From: Streptococcus suis
Lineage (GTDB): Bacteria > Bacillota > Bacilli > Lactobacillales > Streptococcaceae
NCBI GenBank assembly: GCA_022354845.1
Contig: CP031970.1
Span: forward strand, 1,426,001 to 1,490,000
Reading direction: 5' to 3'
Length of the DNA: 64,000 nt
The translations under genes and the position numbers were made by a program. Positions 15,697 to 25,575 of the stretch are shown here, piece by piece. Each line of letters starts with the position of its first letter. Position 1 is the stretch's first letter. The notes under the pieces were generated by a model. That model saw only the letters and a program-made list of their open reading frames with translations, was not told the DNA's origin and did not search any database.

Positions 15697-15955
15697 TTAT
15701 TCATCTAATGCATATTCTGCTATGACGATTGTTTTTCCAGCTATTTCTTTGACCTCGCCAGTTGGACAAAATCCAACTTTGGACCAAAAATGACTGGACT
15801 GAGGATTGCTTTCTACATAACCTAGACGCATCTTTTTGAAGTAAGTTGCTAACTGAGAAAGGAGCTCTGCTATGATCTTTGACCAAGACCTGCTTTAAGT
15901 CGGCGTCTACTAACTTTCGTACTTGATAACGATTTGAACATTGACTAGTCTTCAT
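15697..15955 (-). pseudogene. Frameshifted and shortened GNAT acetyltransferase
   Basis: The reverse strand from 15955 starts MKTSQCSNRYQVRKLVDADL and runs for ~27 codons. It then shifts frame (near 15875) into a clear GNAT C-terminus (LLSQLATYFKKMRLGYVES, SSHFWSKVGFCPTGEV) ending at 15697. The central acetyl-CoA-binding motif region is missing, so the gene has a deletion plus frameshift. It overlaps the 3' end of phoH by about ten bases. Confidence 0.75.
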
Positions 15956-16967
15956 CCTCTTCGCTCCGACCAGGCTGTCCAATCGTTTCAAAACTTGCTC
16001 GACTATCAGCCGCCCGAGCCTCCTCTTCATAGGCAGTGATAATCTGGGCAACTACTGGATGGCGAACCACATCCTTGGCTGAAAAATGTACGAAATCAAT
16101 CTGTGGAATTTTGCTTAGTTTCTCCGTCGCATCAATCAGGCCTGACTTAACCTTGCGTGGCAGGTCAATCTGACTAATATCCCCATTGACAATCATCTTA
16201 GAATTAAAGCCCAGACGGGTCAGGAACATCTTCATCTGCATAATGGTGGTATTTTGCGCCTCATCCAAGATGACAAAGGCATCTTCCAAGGTCCGCCCCC
16301 GCATATAGGCCAGCGGTGCAATCTCGATAATCTCGCGCTCCATTAGGCGCGTGGTCTGCTCCTTGCCCAAAATCTGGTAGAGGGCATCATAGACAGGACG
16401 CAAATAGGGATCTACTTTTTCTTTTAAGTCCCCTGGCAAAAAGCCTAAACTTTCGCCTGCTTCTACCGCAGGACGGGTCAGGACAATCCGCTTGACCTGT
16501 CCCCGCTTGAGGGCTGTTACAGCTAGAGTAACCGCCAAGAAGGTCTTACCTGTACCAGCAGGTCCAATTCCAAACACGATGTCATGACGCTTCACGCTGT
16601 CCACATAGAGTTTCTGTCCAAGGGTCTTTACGAGAATAGGTTTGCCGTAGTTATCCTTGATAATCTCTTCTTCATAGAGGGCAACGAATTTCTCAATCTC
16701 ATCATTTTTTGCCATGGAAATAGCTGTGACCACATCTGGCGTATTGATAACCAAACCACGACTCACCAAGACAAGGAGAGACTGGATAACAAGACGTGCC
16801 TGTTCTACATGTTCTTCCTGTCCAATCACCTGCACTTTTTCCGTACGGGCATGAATAACCACACCTAGTTCCTGTTCCATCAATCTCAGATGACGTTCAT
16901 TCGAACCAAATAGACTAAACGAATCATCTGGATGCTTGAGTTGAATATCAATTGAATGTTCTAGCAA
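15945..16967 (-). CDS. phoH: PhoH family ATPase/RNA-binding protein (PhoL)
   Basis: This 340-aa protein has an N-terminal KH-like region (about 1-90) and a PhoH P-loop domain with Walker A GPAGTGKTFLA, Walker B FVILDEAQNT and the GRTLEDAF segment. PhoH/YbeZ proteins interact with YbeY in ribosome and RNA maturation. The usual ybeY neighbour is not adjacent here. The C-terminal tail (RSEEDED) is acidic. Confidence 0.92.
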   Translation of the reverse strand: MLEHSIDIQLKHPDDSFSLFGSNERHLRLMEQELGVVIHARTEKVQVIGQEEHVEQARLVIQSLLVLVSRGLVINTPDVVTAISMAKNDEIEKFVALYEEEIIKDNYGKPILVKTLGQKLYVDSVKRHDIVFGIGPAGTGKTFLAVTLAVTALKRGQVKRIVLTRPAVEAGESLGFLPGDLKEKVDPYLRPVYDALYQILGKEQTTRLMEREIIEIAPLAYMRGRTLEDAFVILDEAQNTTIMQMKMFLTRLGFNSKMIVNGDISQIDLPRKVKSGLIDATEKLSKIPQIDFVHFSAKDVVRHPVVAQIITAYEEEARAADSRASFETIGQPGRSEEDED

Positions 16968-17045
16968 GAGTTGCTCCTTTTCCTGTCCTTTTCTCTATTA
17001 TAACAAAAATAGCCCAAACAAGGCTATTTTGTACTATTTTATCCA

Positions 17046-17261
17046 TCAATGTCCCAAATAATCTTCCCAAATCCCATCAAAATCAGCCATGGAAAAAGCA
17101 AAGCTGGCCGATTCCTCCAAAAAACGACTGACTTCATCGAAATTATCTGATTGCTTAGGAAAATCAGATTCATCAAAGGCATGATCTGCCAAGATAGCTA
17201 CTGGTTCATTACTTTTCGGGTTGCGCTGGGTCATCAACCAAGAATAAAAACTTCTTCTCAC
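17046..17261 (-). CDS. YozE family protein (UPF0346)
   Basis: This is a 71-aa protein with the YozE SAM-like helical fold sequence pattern ([38 protein letters not shown]). It is conserved in Firmicutes, of unknown function, and commonly found near phoH in streptococci. Confidence 0.88.
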   Translation of the reverse strand: MRRSFYSWLMTQRNPKSNEPVAILADHAFDESDFPKQSDNFDEVSRFLEESASFAFSMADFDGIWEDYLGH

Positions 17262-17266
17262 TACAT

Positions 17267-17722
17267 TTACTTTCTATGATTTTCTTCGTAGAGCTCTATA
17301 TAGCGCTCCATAGACATTTTACTAACTAAATCCCCAATCAATTCATAAGGAATATTCTTGGGATTTTTCATACGAACACAGGACTTGCCCATATCCAGTT
17401 TGGTAGGCACCTGTGCTTGATAAGCAGCAACGAACCAATCATTCAATTCTTGGTCCATATAGATTCCCATGTGGTAGAGGGCGATGTGTGCCTTTTGTGA
17501 TGCCAAGGCAAGGAATGGCAAGGGTTCTCCCGGTGTGCAGTGATAACCATCAGGGTAGGCGGCAAGCGGCACATAATAGTTAATCATAGCTCCCAAGATT
17601 CCTACTTCAAAACCAGCTGGTAACTGTTCCACAATCACTTGATGGAGTCATTCAACTGCTTCCTTCCGATTTTCAGGCAAGGCAGCCATATATTCTTCAA
17701 TCGTTTCCGCTTCAATCAGCAT
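17267..17722 (-). pseudogene. DUF1801 (YdhG-like) protein interrupted by a TGA stop
   Basis: Translation from the ATG at 17722 (MLIEAETIEEYMAALPENRK) meets an in-frame TGA at 17648-17650 (codon 25, EAVE-stop-LHQVI). It then continues as a normal DUF1801 domain of 123 further residues (GAMINYYVPLAAYPDG, MGIYMDQEL, GKSCVRMKN). A CGA-to-TGA transition explains it. The remainder could start only at a non-ATG codon near 17638. It is a recent nonsense mutation, since the rest of the frame is intact. Confidence 0.85.
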
Positions 17723-17731
17723 GACTTTCTC

Positions 17732-18652
17732 CTATCTCAACCCCAGCATACTCTCTTTGGCATGAATCATATCCGTTATCATTTGGCAATAGGGTGTTGG
17801 AATACCTGCACGTTTGCCCTTAAAAACAACCGCTCCATTCAGATAATCAATTTCTGTCTTTCGACCATATTGGACCAAATCCTGGTGCATAGATGGATAG
17901 TGATTGGAAGCCTTCTTCGAAGCATCAATAACATATTTCCAAATAGCTTCTTCGTCAATTCCATCTGCCTCAGACTTAGCAACAGCAATAAATTCTTTGA
18001 AAATCCCCTGTACTAGATTCAGTCCAGCCTCCGTACCGAATAATTCACCAATTGTACAGTCTAAAATGGTACAAGTTGGATTCATCACACCATTGACACA
18101 GGCTTTCTGCCAAATAGCACTGACAACATGATTGTCATAGATCACATTTAGCCCAGCTTCATTCAGCATTTCAATAATATCCGCAACTGATTGCTCATCG
18201 CCAAGAATATGCTGAACGGAGATAGAACCCGGACCTTCTAAGTGAGCATGTCCCGGACCCTTTAGTCCCGCCAACCACATAGTCACCCCAACCATGATAC
18301 TTTCATCTGGTACATACCGACGCATGGTCGTCGCATGCCCCAAACCATTCAAGAGACTCAAAACCATGGTAGTTGGACCGATAATTGGCTTAATATCCCT
18401 CAACATCTTTGGCAACTGATCAGCCTTAGTCAATAGAATGATAAAATCTGCTTCTCTCGTTGCTTCGGTCGGTTTCATGATGGGTAAGTGTACAATTTCC
18501 TCTACATCTCCAGTCACTTTCAAGCCGTTTTCTCGTATTGCTTCGATATGTTCTTCCCAATTATCCAGCAAAATCACTTCATGATTTGTCTTAGACAATT
18601 GATAACCAAACCGACACCCCATCGCTCCACTACCAGCAATATATACGAGCAT
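17732..18652 (-). CDS. Ketopantoate reductase PanE/ApbA family protein
   Basis: This 306-aa oxidoreductase has an N-terminal Rossmann motif (AGSGAMGCRFG) and the family C-terminal helical domain (NPTCTILDCTIGEL, DLVQYGRKTEIDYLNG). Members reduce 2-dehydropantoate with NADPH in pantothenate synthesis, although many streptococcal homologues act in isolation and their substrate is unproven. It follows cvfB closely (9 bases). Confidence 0.88.
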   Translation of the reverse strand: MLVYIAGSGAMGCRFGYQLSKTNHEVILLDNWEEHIEAIRENGLKVTGDVEEIVHLPIMKPTEATREADFIILLTKADQLPKMLRDIKPIIGPTTMVLSLLNGLGHATTMRRYVPDESIMVGVTMWLAGLKGPGHAHLEGPGSISVQHILGDEQSVADIIEMLNEAGLNVIYDNHVVSAIWQKACVNGVMNPTCTILDCTIGELFGTEAGLNLVQGIFKEFIAVAKSEADGIDEEAIWKYVIDASKKASNHYPSMHQDLVQYGRKTEIDYLNGAVVFKGKRAGIPTPYCQMITDMIHAKESMLGLR

Positions 18653-18661
18653 AGACGCCTC

Positions 18662-19516
18662 CTATACCAATTCTGTTCCCACTGAGTCCTTCTTTATTTT
18701 CCCAGCCTTCATCAAACCACCAAGAGCTTTTTTGAATTGCCCTTTGGAAATACCAAAGGTAGCCTTGATGTCTTCCGGAGCAGACTTATCGTCCAAGGTC
18801 ATAAAACCTCCATTGCTTTCCAGATAAGTCAATATCATCTGAGCATCATTTTCCAGCATCTCAAATGAACGTGGCTTGAGAGACAAGTTCAAGGTCCGAT
18901 CAACTGCACGGTAGCCGATAACACGCGCCTCCAAAACCTGACCCAGACGTGGTTCCGCAAATCGTTCACTTGGGTGGATAAAACCAAGCATATTGTTGTC
19001 TGGTAAATAGACAAAAGTACCATTCATTTTCAAACGATAGACAATCGCTCGCAGTGTTTGGTTTTGCATATTGTCATAAGCAGGTCCAGCCATTTTCTGA
19101 AACTCTTCCTGAAAAGCTGGTAGAGCCCAAATGCGGTCCTTCTTATCGACGTCTAATTTGACGTACAACTGATCACCTTTCTTCGGCCAGAGTTCCTTGA
19201 TTTCAGGCAAAATGTCTAAGGAAACAACTACTTGCTTGTCTGGCAGACCTGTATCCACAAAGACACCCAAATCCTTACGTACCTCAGTGACAGTTCCCCA
19301 ACCAAAGCTGGTACGACTCGCTCCAACTTCCTTAGTTGTCAAACGGAGTTTTTGTTTCATATCGGTATAGGCAAATCCCTTAACAGATTGACCTAGACTA
19401 TGTTCTCCTTCTTCCTTGGAGAGCGCAAAGGTAACTCCTCCTTTTTGGACAAAATAAAACTGATCATTTTCGTCAGTCACTAAACCAACGATATACTGTG
19501 CTAATAAATCATTCAT
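18662..19516 (-). CDS. cvfB: CvfB family S1 RNA-binding regulatory protein
   Basis: This is a 284-aa protein of the CvfB/YitL family, with consecutive S1-like OB domains (FGWGTVTEVRKDLGVFVDTG; FVYLPDNNMLGFIHPSER) and a C-terminal winged-helix segment (FGISKGQFKKALGGLMKAGK). CvfB affects virulence gene expression in staphylococci and binds RNA. It lies between frr and the PanE-like gene in a run of reverse-strand genes. Confidence 0.9.
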   Translation of the reverse strand: MNDLLAQYIVGLVTDENDQFYFVQKGGVTFALSKEEGEHSLGQSVKGFAYTDMKQKLRLTTKEVGASRTSFGWGTVTEVRKDLGVFVDTGLPDKQVVVSLDILPEIKELWPKKGDQLYVKLDVDKKDRIWALPAFQEEFQKMAGPAYDNMQNQTLRAIVYRLKMNGTFVYLPDNNMLGFIHPSERFAEPRLGQVLEARVIGYRAVDRTLNLSLKPRSFEMLENDAQMILTYLESNGGFMTLDDKSAPEDIKATFGISKGQFKKALGGLMKAGKIKKDSVGTELV

Positions 19517-19535
19517 GATTTTCTTCTTTCTGATT

Positions 19536-19565
19536 AAAAAAGGGGGAGTCTGTCTAACCCCCCCT
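19536..19565 (-). terminator. Intrinsic terminator after frr
   Basis: On the reverse strand GGGGGTTAGACAGACTCCCCC is followed by TTTTTT. A further GTTAGACAG at ~19592-19600 could compete for pairing with GTCTGTCTAAC, so an alternative longer hairpin is possible. Confidence 0.65.
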
Positions 19566-19645
19566 CCATTAGATTTCTTATTGATACACCACTGGAAGTT
19601 AGACAGCCCAGTGATGATCTATTTTTTAGCCTAAAAACGTGTTGA

Positions 19646-20203
19646 TTAAACTTCCAACAATTCTTTTTCTTTGTCGGCAGTCATTTTATCAATTGTCTTG
19701 ATAGCATCATCTGTTACTTTTTGAATATCTTTTTCAAGTGACTTCAATTCGTCTTCCGTGATTTCTTTTGCTTTTTCAGCTTTTTTTGCTTCATCCATAG
19801 CATCACGACGGATATTGCGGATAGCAACTTTAGAGTTCTCACCCACTTTTTTCACATCCTTCGCTAAATTCTTACGAGTTTCCTCAGTAAGAGCAGGAAT
19901 GACCAAACGGATAACAGTACCGTCAGATTGTGGTGTCAAACCAAGGTCAGATGCGTTCAAAGCACGCTCAACATCTTTTAATATTGACTTGTCGAATGGT
20001 GTAATCAATAGAACACGCGCTTCTGGCACTGTAATACCAGCCAACTGGTTCAATGGTGTTGGAGAACCGTAGTACTCAACTGAAATACGGTCCAACAAGC
20101 TAGCATTTGCACGACCAGCACGAATGTGGCTAAATTCACGCGCCAAACTCTGATGAGATTGGTTCATGCGCTCTTGCGCTTTAGCAATAATTTCTTTAGA
20201 CAT
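19646..20203 (-). CDS. frr: Ribosome recycling factor
   Basis: This 185-aa protein matches the normal length of RRF and carries its hallmarks ([17 protein letters not shown] near the N-terminus, [29 protein letters not shown]). Together with EF-G it splits post-termination ribosomes. It lies 63 bases after pyrH, the conserved pyrH-frr order. Confidence 0.97.
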   Translation of the reverse strand: MSKEIIAKAQERMNQSHQSLAREFSHIRAGRANASLLDRISVEYYGSPTPLNQLAGITVPEARVLLITPFDKSILKDVERALNASDLGLTPQSDGTVIRLVIPALTEETRKNLAKDVKKVGENSKVAIRNIRRDAMDEAKKAEKAKEITEDELKSLEKDIQKVTDDAIKTIDKMTADKEKELLEV

Positions 20204-20266
20204 AAAACTTCCTACTTTTTTTATTTTTCTATTGAATAGATGAAAACTGAACTCAATTTCAATCTA

Positions 20267-20998
20267 TTATTTTGCTGCAGTATAATTTGAAACAGTTGTC
20301 CCAATCGGTTCACCAAAGACAACGCGCTTGATGTTCCCTGGTTCATTCATATTAAAGACAACCAAATCAATGTCATTGTCCATTGAAAGTGTTGAAGCAG
20401 TCGCATCCATAATTTTAAGACCACGACTAATCACTTCACGGTGAGTTAATTCATTAAATTTAACAGCATTGGCATCTTTCTTCGGATCAGCGTTATACAC
20501 ACCATCCACACCATTTTTTGCCATCAAAATTGCATCCGCCTCAATTTCAGCAGCTCGAAGGGCAGCTGTTGTATCGGTTGAGAAGTATGGAGAACCAATA
20601 CCTGCACCAAAGATAACAATACGACCTTTTTCCAGATGACGGAGCGCACGACCACGAATATAAGGCTCAGCAACCGATTGCATGGCAATGGCGGTTTGTA
20701 CACGTGTATCTACACCAAGTTGTTTAAGAGAATCCGCCATTACAAGGGCGTTCATAACAGTTCCAAGCATACCAGTATAATCAGCCTGAACTCGATCCAT
20801 GCCCGCCTCAGCAGCAGGTTCTCCACGCCATAAGTTACCGCCACCAATTACAAGGGCAATTTGAATACCTGATTCTGCAACTTCCCGGATTTCCTTTGCC
20901 ATTTCTTGAACGGTTTTCAAGTCAATGCCGATACCACGTTCACCGGCCAAAGCCTCTCCAGACAGTTTTATTAGAATGCGTTCGTATTTAGGTTTCAT
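20267..20998 (-). CDS. pyrH: UMP kinase
   Basis: This is a 243-aa UMP kinase of the amino-acid-kinase fold ([41 protein letters not shown], split motifs seen in order). It phosphorylates UMP to UDP in pyrimidine nucleotide synthesis. The length and start match the family. Confidence 0.97.
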   Translation of the reverse strand: MKPKYERILIKLSGEALAGERGIGIDLKTVQEMAKEIREVAESGIQIALVIGGGNLWRGEPAAEAGMDRVQADYTGMLGTVMNALVMADSLKQLGVDTRVQTAIAMQSVAEPYIRGRALRHLEKGRIVIFGAGIGSPYFSTDTTAALRAAEIEADAILMAKNGVDGVYNADPKKDANAVKFNELTHREVISRGLKIMDATASTLSMDNDIDLVVFNMNEPGNIKRVVFGEPIGTTVSNYTAAK

Positions 20999-21068
20999 TC
21001 TCTTACTCCTCTTTTTTGTCCCTACTATTCTACCATAAATTCAATTTTTTTTATACTGAAATCTCCAA

Positions 21069-21100
21069 GAAAAAAGAAAATCCATCATGAATTTTCTTTC
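21069..21100 (-). terminator. Intrinsic terminator after the flippase gene
   Basis: GAAAATTCATGATGGATTTTC followed by TTTTTT on the reverse strand, ~75 bases past the stop at 21176. Confidence 0.7.
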
Positions 21101-21175
21101 CTTTTATTACGTACTAGCCTATCTTTACTGCACAATGATCCCGCAATACCAGCCAGATTAACCCTCTCGAAGACC

Positions 21176-22816
21176 CTATCCCAGCCGTAACTTTCTACGT
21201 AAAGGTTGTGCTCTACCACCGATTAGGCGGTCTAACTGACGCGTCTTTAATGTCAGTAGACCGAAAACAATAATACCAGCACCACCAGCAATCACTAAAT
21301 GGATAAAGCTAGAAACATATCCATTTGCTGGAACAACGATATCTAGAAGGAACTCGATAGCCCAGACAATCAAGCCCATCACCGCGGAAATCCAACTAAT
21401 TGTCACAATATCCTTCACTACTAATTGTTCATCAATATCTAGTATCTTATCAATTCGTTTATAAAAGAGATACAGCATAATACCTAAACCAAAAATTGTT
21501 GAAATAAAGCTGCCATAAACTTTGAAAAGATACATCATTGGTACTTGTAAAACAATTTTCACTAGCATACCAATCAAGAAATAATAAATTCCATGTCTGT
21601 TTTCAAAGATTGATTGAATAACAACGCTAATGACTGAATACAAGCCCAAAGGAAGAATCATAAAAAGATTCCAAATAAACAAGGTAATAGCAATTTCTTC
21701 TGATGGACCATAGAATACCGTATACAAAGGACGAGCTAATAGAACAGTACCAACAATAGCCGGTATAGTGAATATAAAGAGTAATTGTAGATTATCCGCC
21801 ACTAAATGAGATGCCGCCTTCAAATCTTTCTTGACAAATTTCTCTGTTATCAAAGGAATGGCCACACTTCCCAAACTCAGTGAAATCCCGATAATCATCA
21901 TCGTAATCTTACTTGGATTGGCAGCCATATACGAATAAAGTTCCAAAAGTTCCGAATTACTGTAATTCGTAATTCTTTCCATAACACGAATAAACGTGAC
22001 TTGGTCAATAAACTGCAATAATTGAATCGTTAGACCTAAAATGATAATTGGAATCGCATCTCGAACAGTTTCCCTAATAAGTTGACCTGTATCCAAAGAA
22101 ATCTTTTGTTTCTTAGCATGAAGCAACTTGCCAAGGTAACCTTGCTTCCATAAAGTATAAACTAAAATCCCAACACTAGCAATCATCCCGACAAAAGCTG
22201 CAAAGGTAGATTGGACAACCGCTTCAAGATAGTCACCGCTACCCAACTTCATAATCATAAATGTTGCTGCCAGTATCCAGATAACCCGTACCAGCTGCTC
22301 TGCAAGCTGACTGATCGCATAGGGCTTCATATCGTGCCGACCTTGGAAAAAACCACGCAAGATACTCATGGCTGGGAAGATAAAGAGAGGCGGGACTAGA
22401 CTATACATGACTGGAAGTAACTTTTCCTTCGACCCCGATGCGTCTGCCAACCACGGAGCACTTAGATACATGACCCCTGCAAAGACAGCTCCAAAGACCA
22501 ACATGAGCTTGAAGAATTCTCTGACCAAGTAGAGCGACACCTCTTCTTTACCCAAGACATTGTATTTAGCTACTTGTTTAGCAATAGCTGTCGGAAGACC
22601 AGCTGTTGAAATCAATAAGAAGTTGGCATAGATTTGATACCCCATACTAAAGAGGGCATTGGCTTCAGCTCGATATTCCCCTAACCAAATATACCAGGGA
22701 ATAACATAGGCAACACCAAGCAGGCGACTAAGAATATTTCCAGCAGTCAACCAAGCCAAGCCTCTGGCCATTGTCGCCTGTTCTTTGGACTGCTGCATTT
22801 CAACTTTTTCGGACAT
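21176..22816 (-). CDS. MurJ/YtgP-type lipid II flippase (MOP superfamily)
   Basis: This 546-aa protein has ~14 hydrophobic segments and the N-terminal GLAWLTAGNILSRLLGVAYV / PWYIWLGEYRAEANALF sequence of streptococcal YtgP/MurJ proteins, which translocate lipid II for peptidoglycan synthesis. The ATG at 22816 (MSEKVEMQQ) is preferred. The open frame further upstream to 22924 reads through a BOX-like repeat and is unlikely to be coding. Related SpoVB/Wzx flippases are an alternative, but the N-terminus favours YtgP. Confidence 0.85.
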   Translation of the reverse strand: MSEKVEMQQSKEQATMARGLAWLTAGNILSRLLGVAYVIPWYIWLGEYRAEANALFSMGYQIYANFLLISTAGLPTAIAKQVAKYNVLGKEEVSLYLVREFFKLMLVFGAVFAGVMYLSAPWLADASGSKEKLLPVMYSLVPPLFIFPAMSILRGFFQGRHDMKPYAISQLAEQLVRVIWILAATFMIMKLGSGDYLEAVVQSTFAAFVGMIASVGILVYTLWKQGYLGKLLHAKKQKISLDTGQLIRETVRDAIPIIILGLTIQLLQFIDQVTFIRVMERITNYSNSELLELYSYMAANPSKITMMIIGISLSLGSVAIPLITEKFVKKDLKAASHLVADNLQLLFIFTIPAIVGTVLLARPLYTVFYGPSEEIAITLFIWNLFMILPLGLYSVISVVIQSIFENRHGIYYFLIGMLVKIVLQVPMMYLFKVYGSFISTIFGLGIMLYLFYKRIDKILDIDEQLVVKDIVTISWISAVMGLIVWAIEFLLDIVVPANGYVSSFIHLVIAGGAGIIVFGLLTLKTRQLDRLIGGRAQPLRRKLRLG

Positions 22817-22858
22817 TTTTCTATTACTTTCTATGTAAATATAAGACAGGAAAAACTC

Positions 22859-22962
22859 ATACTCTTCGAAAATCAAAATCAGACGTTGTTGACTTGATTT
22901 GATGAACTTCAGTTCTATCTGCATCTACGTCGCCTAGTCTAATTCTGATTTTGATTGAGTAT
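22859..22962. repeat. BOX-like repeat element (short form)
   Basis: The element runs from ATACTCTTCGAAAATCAAAATC to GATTTTGATTGAGTAT, the same termini as BOX elements, with an interior of only ~70 bases. It lies immediately upstream of the flippase start and may contribute to its 5' untranslated region. Confidence 0.75.
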
Positions 22963-23040
22963 CAATTATTAATTTCTATTTTTGGATTTTCACAAAGTCT
23001 AACCCTCTCATTATAAACTTTTATGATACCAAAGTAAAAG

Positions 23041-23062
23041 AAAAACCCACCCAATGGGTGGG
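23041..23062 (-). terminator. Intrinsic terminator after the GST gene
   Basis: CCCACCCATTGGGTGGG followed by TTTTT on the reverse strand, directly past the stop at 23072. Confidence 0.85.
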
Positions 23063-23071
23063 GTGAGTGGT

Positions 23072-23860
23072 TTAATGATCAATGGACTGATACTTCACTG
23101 TCAACCCTCGTTGTACAGCAGGACGCTGAGCAATCTTCTCTACCCAGTCTTTTAGATGCGTATAAGAAGCAACATCTAAAAATTCTGCTGAACCTGGATA
23201 TAGTTCTCCTTGCACCAAGCGACCATACCAAGACCAAATAGCGATATCAGCAATAGTATAAGTGTTGCCTGCCACATATTCTCTAGTCGCTAATAACTGA
23301 TCTAACAGATCCAGCTGACGCTTGGTCTCCATTGTATAGCGATTAATCGGATATTCTTGCACGGTCGGAGCATAATGGAAGAAATGTCCAAACCCTCCAC
23401 CAACAAATGGAGCTGCGCCAGTTTGCCAGAAGAGCCAGTTATGGACTTCAGTCCGTTCAGCCCATTCTTTCGGTAAGAGAACATCAAATTTTTCTGCTAA
23501 ATAGAGAAGAATATTTGCTGATTCAAAGACGCGAACGGGTTCTTTTTCAGAATAATCTACCATGGCTGGAATTTTGGAATTGGGGTTGATAGCAACAAAA
23601 TCGGAGCCGAATTGGTCTCCTTGACCGATATTAATGAGAAACAGGTCATAATCTGCATGCGAAACACCAAATTCCCTCAGTTCTTCCAACATGATAGCTA
23701 CTTTAATACCATTTGGCGTTCCCAGTGAATAAACTTGGAAAGGTTTTTCTCCTTTTGGTAGTTTTTGTTCAAAGCGACTACCTGCTGTGGGGCGATTGCC
23801 AGATCGGTTGTCATTTTTATCTTCCCACTTCCATACGAGTGGCTTTATATATCCTGTCAT
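23072..23860 (-). CDS. Glutathione S-transferase family protein, YghU type
   Basis: This is a 262-aa GST-fold protein close to E. coli YghU/YfcG disulfide-bond reductases. The thioredoxin-like half (YSLGTPNGIKVAIMLEEL, NPNSKIPAMVD, ESANILLYLAEK) is followed by the all-helical half (NTYTIADIAIWSWYG). It probably acts in thiol and peroxide metabolism in the cytoplasm. Confidence 0.88.
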   Translation of the reverse strand: MTGYIKPLVWKWEDKNDNRSGNRPTAGSRFEQKLPKGEKPFQVYSLGTPNGIKVAIMLEELREFGVSHADYDLFLINIGQGDQFGSDFVAINPNSKIPAMVDYSEKEPVRVFESANILLYLAEKFDVLLPKEWAERTEVHNWLFWQTGAAPFVGGGFGHFFHYAPTVQEYPINRYTMETKRQLDLLDQLLATREYVAGNTYTIADIAIWSWYGRLVQGELYPGSAEFLDVASYTHLKDWVEKIAQRPAVQRGLTVKYQSIDH

Positions 23861-23868
23861 GTTTTCCC

Positions 23869-24159
23869 CTATTCTATCTTACCTGGAATAATGCTTGCAT
23901 AACGATAGTGATTTTGAAGTTCTTGAAGATAGTGAGCTAACTGAACCAATTCCTTAGGTGCTCGACAAGTGAGAGCTGTTAGCTCTGCATTGATAAAGCG
24001 ACTTAAGTGTCCAGCCAGTATATAGAGATTTTCCTCCTTGTCCAGCTGACCTGCCACCTCCAATATTTTTTCACGCAGGGCTTCTGAAAATGCTTCCTGC
24101 GGAAGGTTGTAGGTCGCAGAAAGGTAGTTATAAAACTCATTTTTTTCCGCTATTTTCAT
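23869..24159 (-). CDS. Small uncharacterised helical protein
   Basis: This is a 96-aa soluble protein, predominantly helical (EAFSEALREKILEVAGQL, LTALTCRAPKELVQLAHYL), without a motif I can name. The size and helical-bundle character vaguely recall bacteriocin-immunity proteins, but no diagnostic residues support that. It precedes the GST gene by eight bases, so the two are likely co-transcribed. Confidence 0.6.
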   Translation of the reverse strand: MKIAEKNEFYNYLSATYNLPQEAFSEALREKILEVAGQLDKEENLYILAGHLSRFINAELTALTCRAPKELVQLAHYLQELQNHYRYASIIPGKIE

Positions 24160-24230
24160 TGGATGACTCCTTTATGTAAATTGAATATAGTATAAATCGA
24201 AATCAATTGCTTGTCAAGAAAATCTCAAGA

Positions 24231-24257
24231 AAAAAAAGATTGCCCTAAGACAATCTT
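24231..24257 (-). terminator. Intrinsic terminator of rplK-rplA
   Basis: AAGATTGTCTTAGGGCAATCTT with an eight-T tail on the reverse strand, just past the rplA stop. Confidence 0.85.
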
Positions 24258-24265
24258 CTTATTGA

Positions 24266-24955
24266 TTAAAGTGAGTTAGGATCAACTTTGATACCAACAC
24301 CTTGTGTTGTTGTGATTGTTACTGAAGTCATGTAAGTACCTTTAGCTGTAGCTGGTTTAGCTTTAGCCATTACATCGTGGAATGCTTTGAAGTTTTCAAC
24401 GAGTTTGTCAGCGTCAAATGATACTTTACCGATAAGAGCTTGTACGATACCTGCTTTGTCAGCACGGTAAGTGATTTTACCACCTTTAGACTCTTCAACT
24501 GCTTTAGCAACATCCATTGTTACTGTACCAGTTTTAGGGTTTGGCATCAAGTTACGTGGACCAAGTACGCGACCAAGACGTCCAACAACAGCCATCATAT
24601 CTGGAGTTGCGATTACAACGTCGAAGTCCAACCAACCACCGTTGATTTTAGCAACAAGGTCATCTTCACCAACAAAGTCTGCACCAGCAGCTTTTGCTTC
24701 TTCTGCTTTTGCACCACGTGCGAAAACAAGAACACGTGAAGTTTTACCAGTACCATTTGGCAATACCATTGCACCACGGATTTGTTGATCAGCTTTACGA
24801 ACGTCGATGTTCAAGTTGTAAGCAACTTCAACAGACGCATCAAATTTAGCGAAGTTAGTTTCTTTTGCAAGAGCAACAGCTTCTTCTACGCTGTACAGTT
24901 TTGTGCTGTCGATTTTCTCAAGAGCAGCACGCAAGTTTTTGCTTTTTTTAGCCAT
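24266..24955 (-). CDS. rplA: 50S ribosomal protein L1
   Basis: This 229-aa protein has standard L1 features ([19 protein letters not shown]; the [19 protein letters not shown] rRNA-binding loop). L1 forms the mobile stalk at the E site and represses its own rplK-rplA mRNA in many bacteria. It lies 40 bases after rplK. Confidence 0.98.
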   Translation of the reverse strand: MAKKSKNLRAALEKIDSTKLYSVEEAVALAKETNFAKFDASVEVAYNLNIDVRKADQQIRGAMVLPNGTGKTSRVLVFARGAKAEEAKAAGADFVGEDDLVAKINGGWLDFDVVIATPDMMAVVGRLGRVLGPRNLMPNPKTGTVTMDVAKAVEESKGGKITYRADKAGIVQALIGKVSFDADKLVENFKAFHDVMAKAKPATAKGTYMTSVTITTTQGVGIKVDPNSL

Positions 24956-24995
24956 ATTATATGTCTCCTTGTAATCAGATAAACTAGGGTGCTAC

Positions 24996-25421
24996 TTAGT
25001 CAGTAACAGTGAATCCCATAGAACGAGCAGTACCTTCGATCATACGCATTGCAGCTTCTACAGATGCAGCGTTCAAGTCAGGCATTTTAGTTTCAGCAAT
25101 TTCTTGTACTTGTGCACGAGTAACTGTTGCAACTTTAGTTTTGTTTGGTGTACCTGAACCTTTTTCAACACCTGCAGCTTTTTTCAAAAGAACAGCAGCT
25201 GGTGGTGTTTTAGTGATGAAAGTGAATGATTTATCTTCATACACAGAGATAACGACTGGGATGATCATACCAGCTTGGTCAGCTGTACGAGCGTTGAACT
25301 CTTTAGTGAATCCCATGATATTGATACCTGCTTGACCAAGTGCTGGTCCGACTGGTGGAGCTGGAGTAGCTTTACCTGCAGGAATTTGAAGTTTTACGAG
25401 TTTTTCGACTTTTTTAGCCAT
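24996..25421 (-). CDS. rplK: 50S ribosomal protein L11
   Basis: This 141-aa protein has the proline-rich N-terminal domain ([20 protein letters not shown]) and the C-terminal 23S-binding domain (GTARSMGF). It is part of the GTPase-associated centre. It is the first gene of the rplK-rplA transcript, with an AGGAGG ribosome-binding site. Confidence 0.98.
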   Translation of the reverse strand: MAKKVEKLVKLQIPAGKATPAPPVGPALGQAGINIMGFTKEFNARTADQAGMIIPVVISVYEDKSFTFITKTPPAAVLLKKAAGVEKGSGTPNKTKVATVTRAQVQEIAETKMPDLNAASVEAAMRMIEGTARSMGFTVTD

Positions 25422-25504
25422 GATATAAAATCCTCCTATTGTGGTTTTGGCGGTAATTACAGATTTTTACCTCCCACAAATATGTGTTTTACACATACTT
25501 TTTC

Positions 25505-25532
25505 ATTATACACGATTTTCAAAGAAATGCAA
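25505..25532 (-). promoter_or_regulatory. Promoter of rplK-rplA
   Basis: TTGCAT (25527-25532) and TATAAT (25505-25510) on the reverse strand, spaced 16 bases, ~85 bases ahead of the rplK start. Confidence 0.7.
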
Positions 25533-25575
25533 GCTTTAGGTTTACTTTTGTTCACATTTTTTATAGAATAGACTT

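Noticed and set aside
22817..22924. 36-residue N-terminal extension of the flippase
   Set aside because: It is encoded by a BOX-like repeat and AT-rich spacer; family members start near the Met at 22816.
23869..24159. Bacteriocin immunity protein
   Set aside because: Size and helical content alone suggested it; no bacteriocin gene or family-specific residues are visible.
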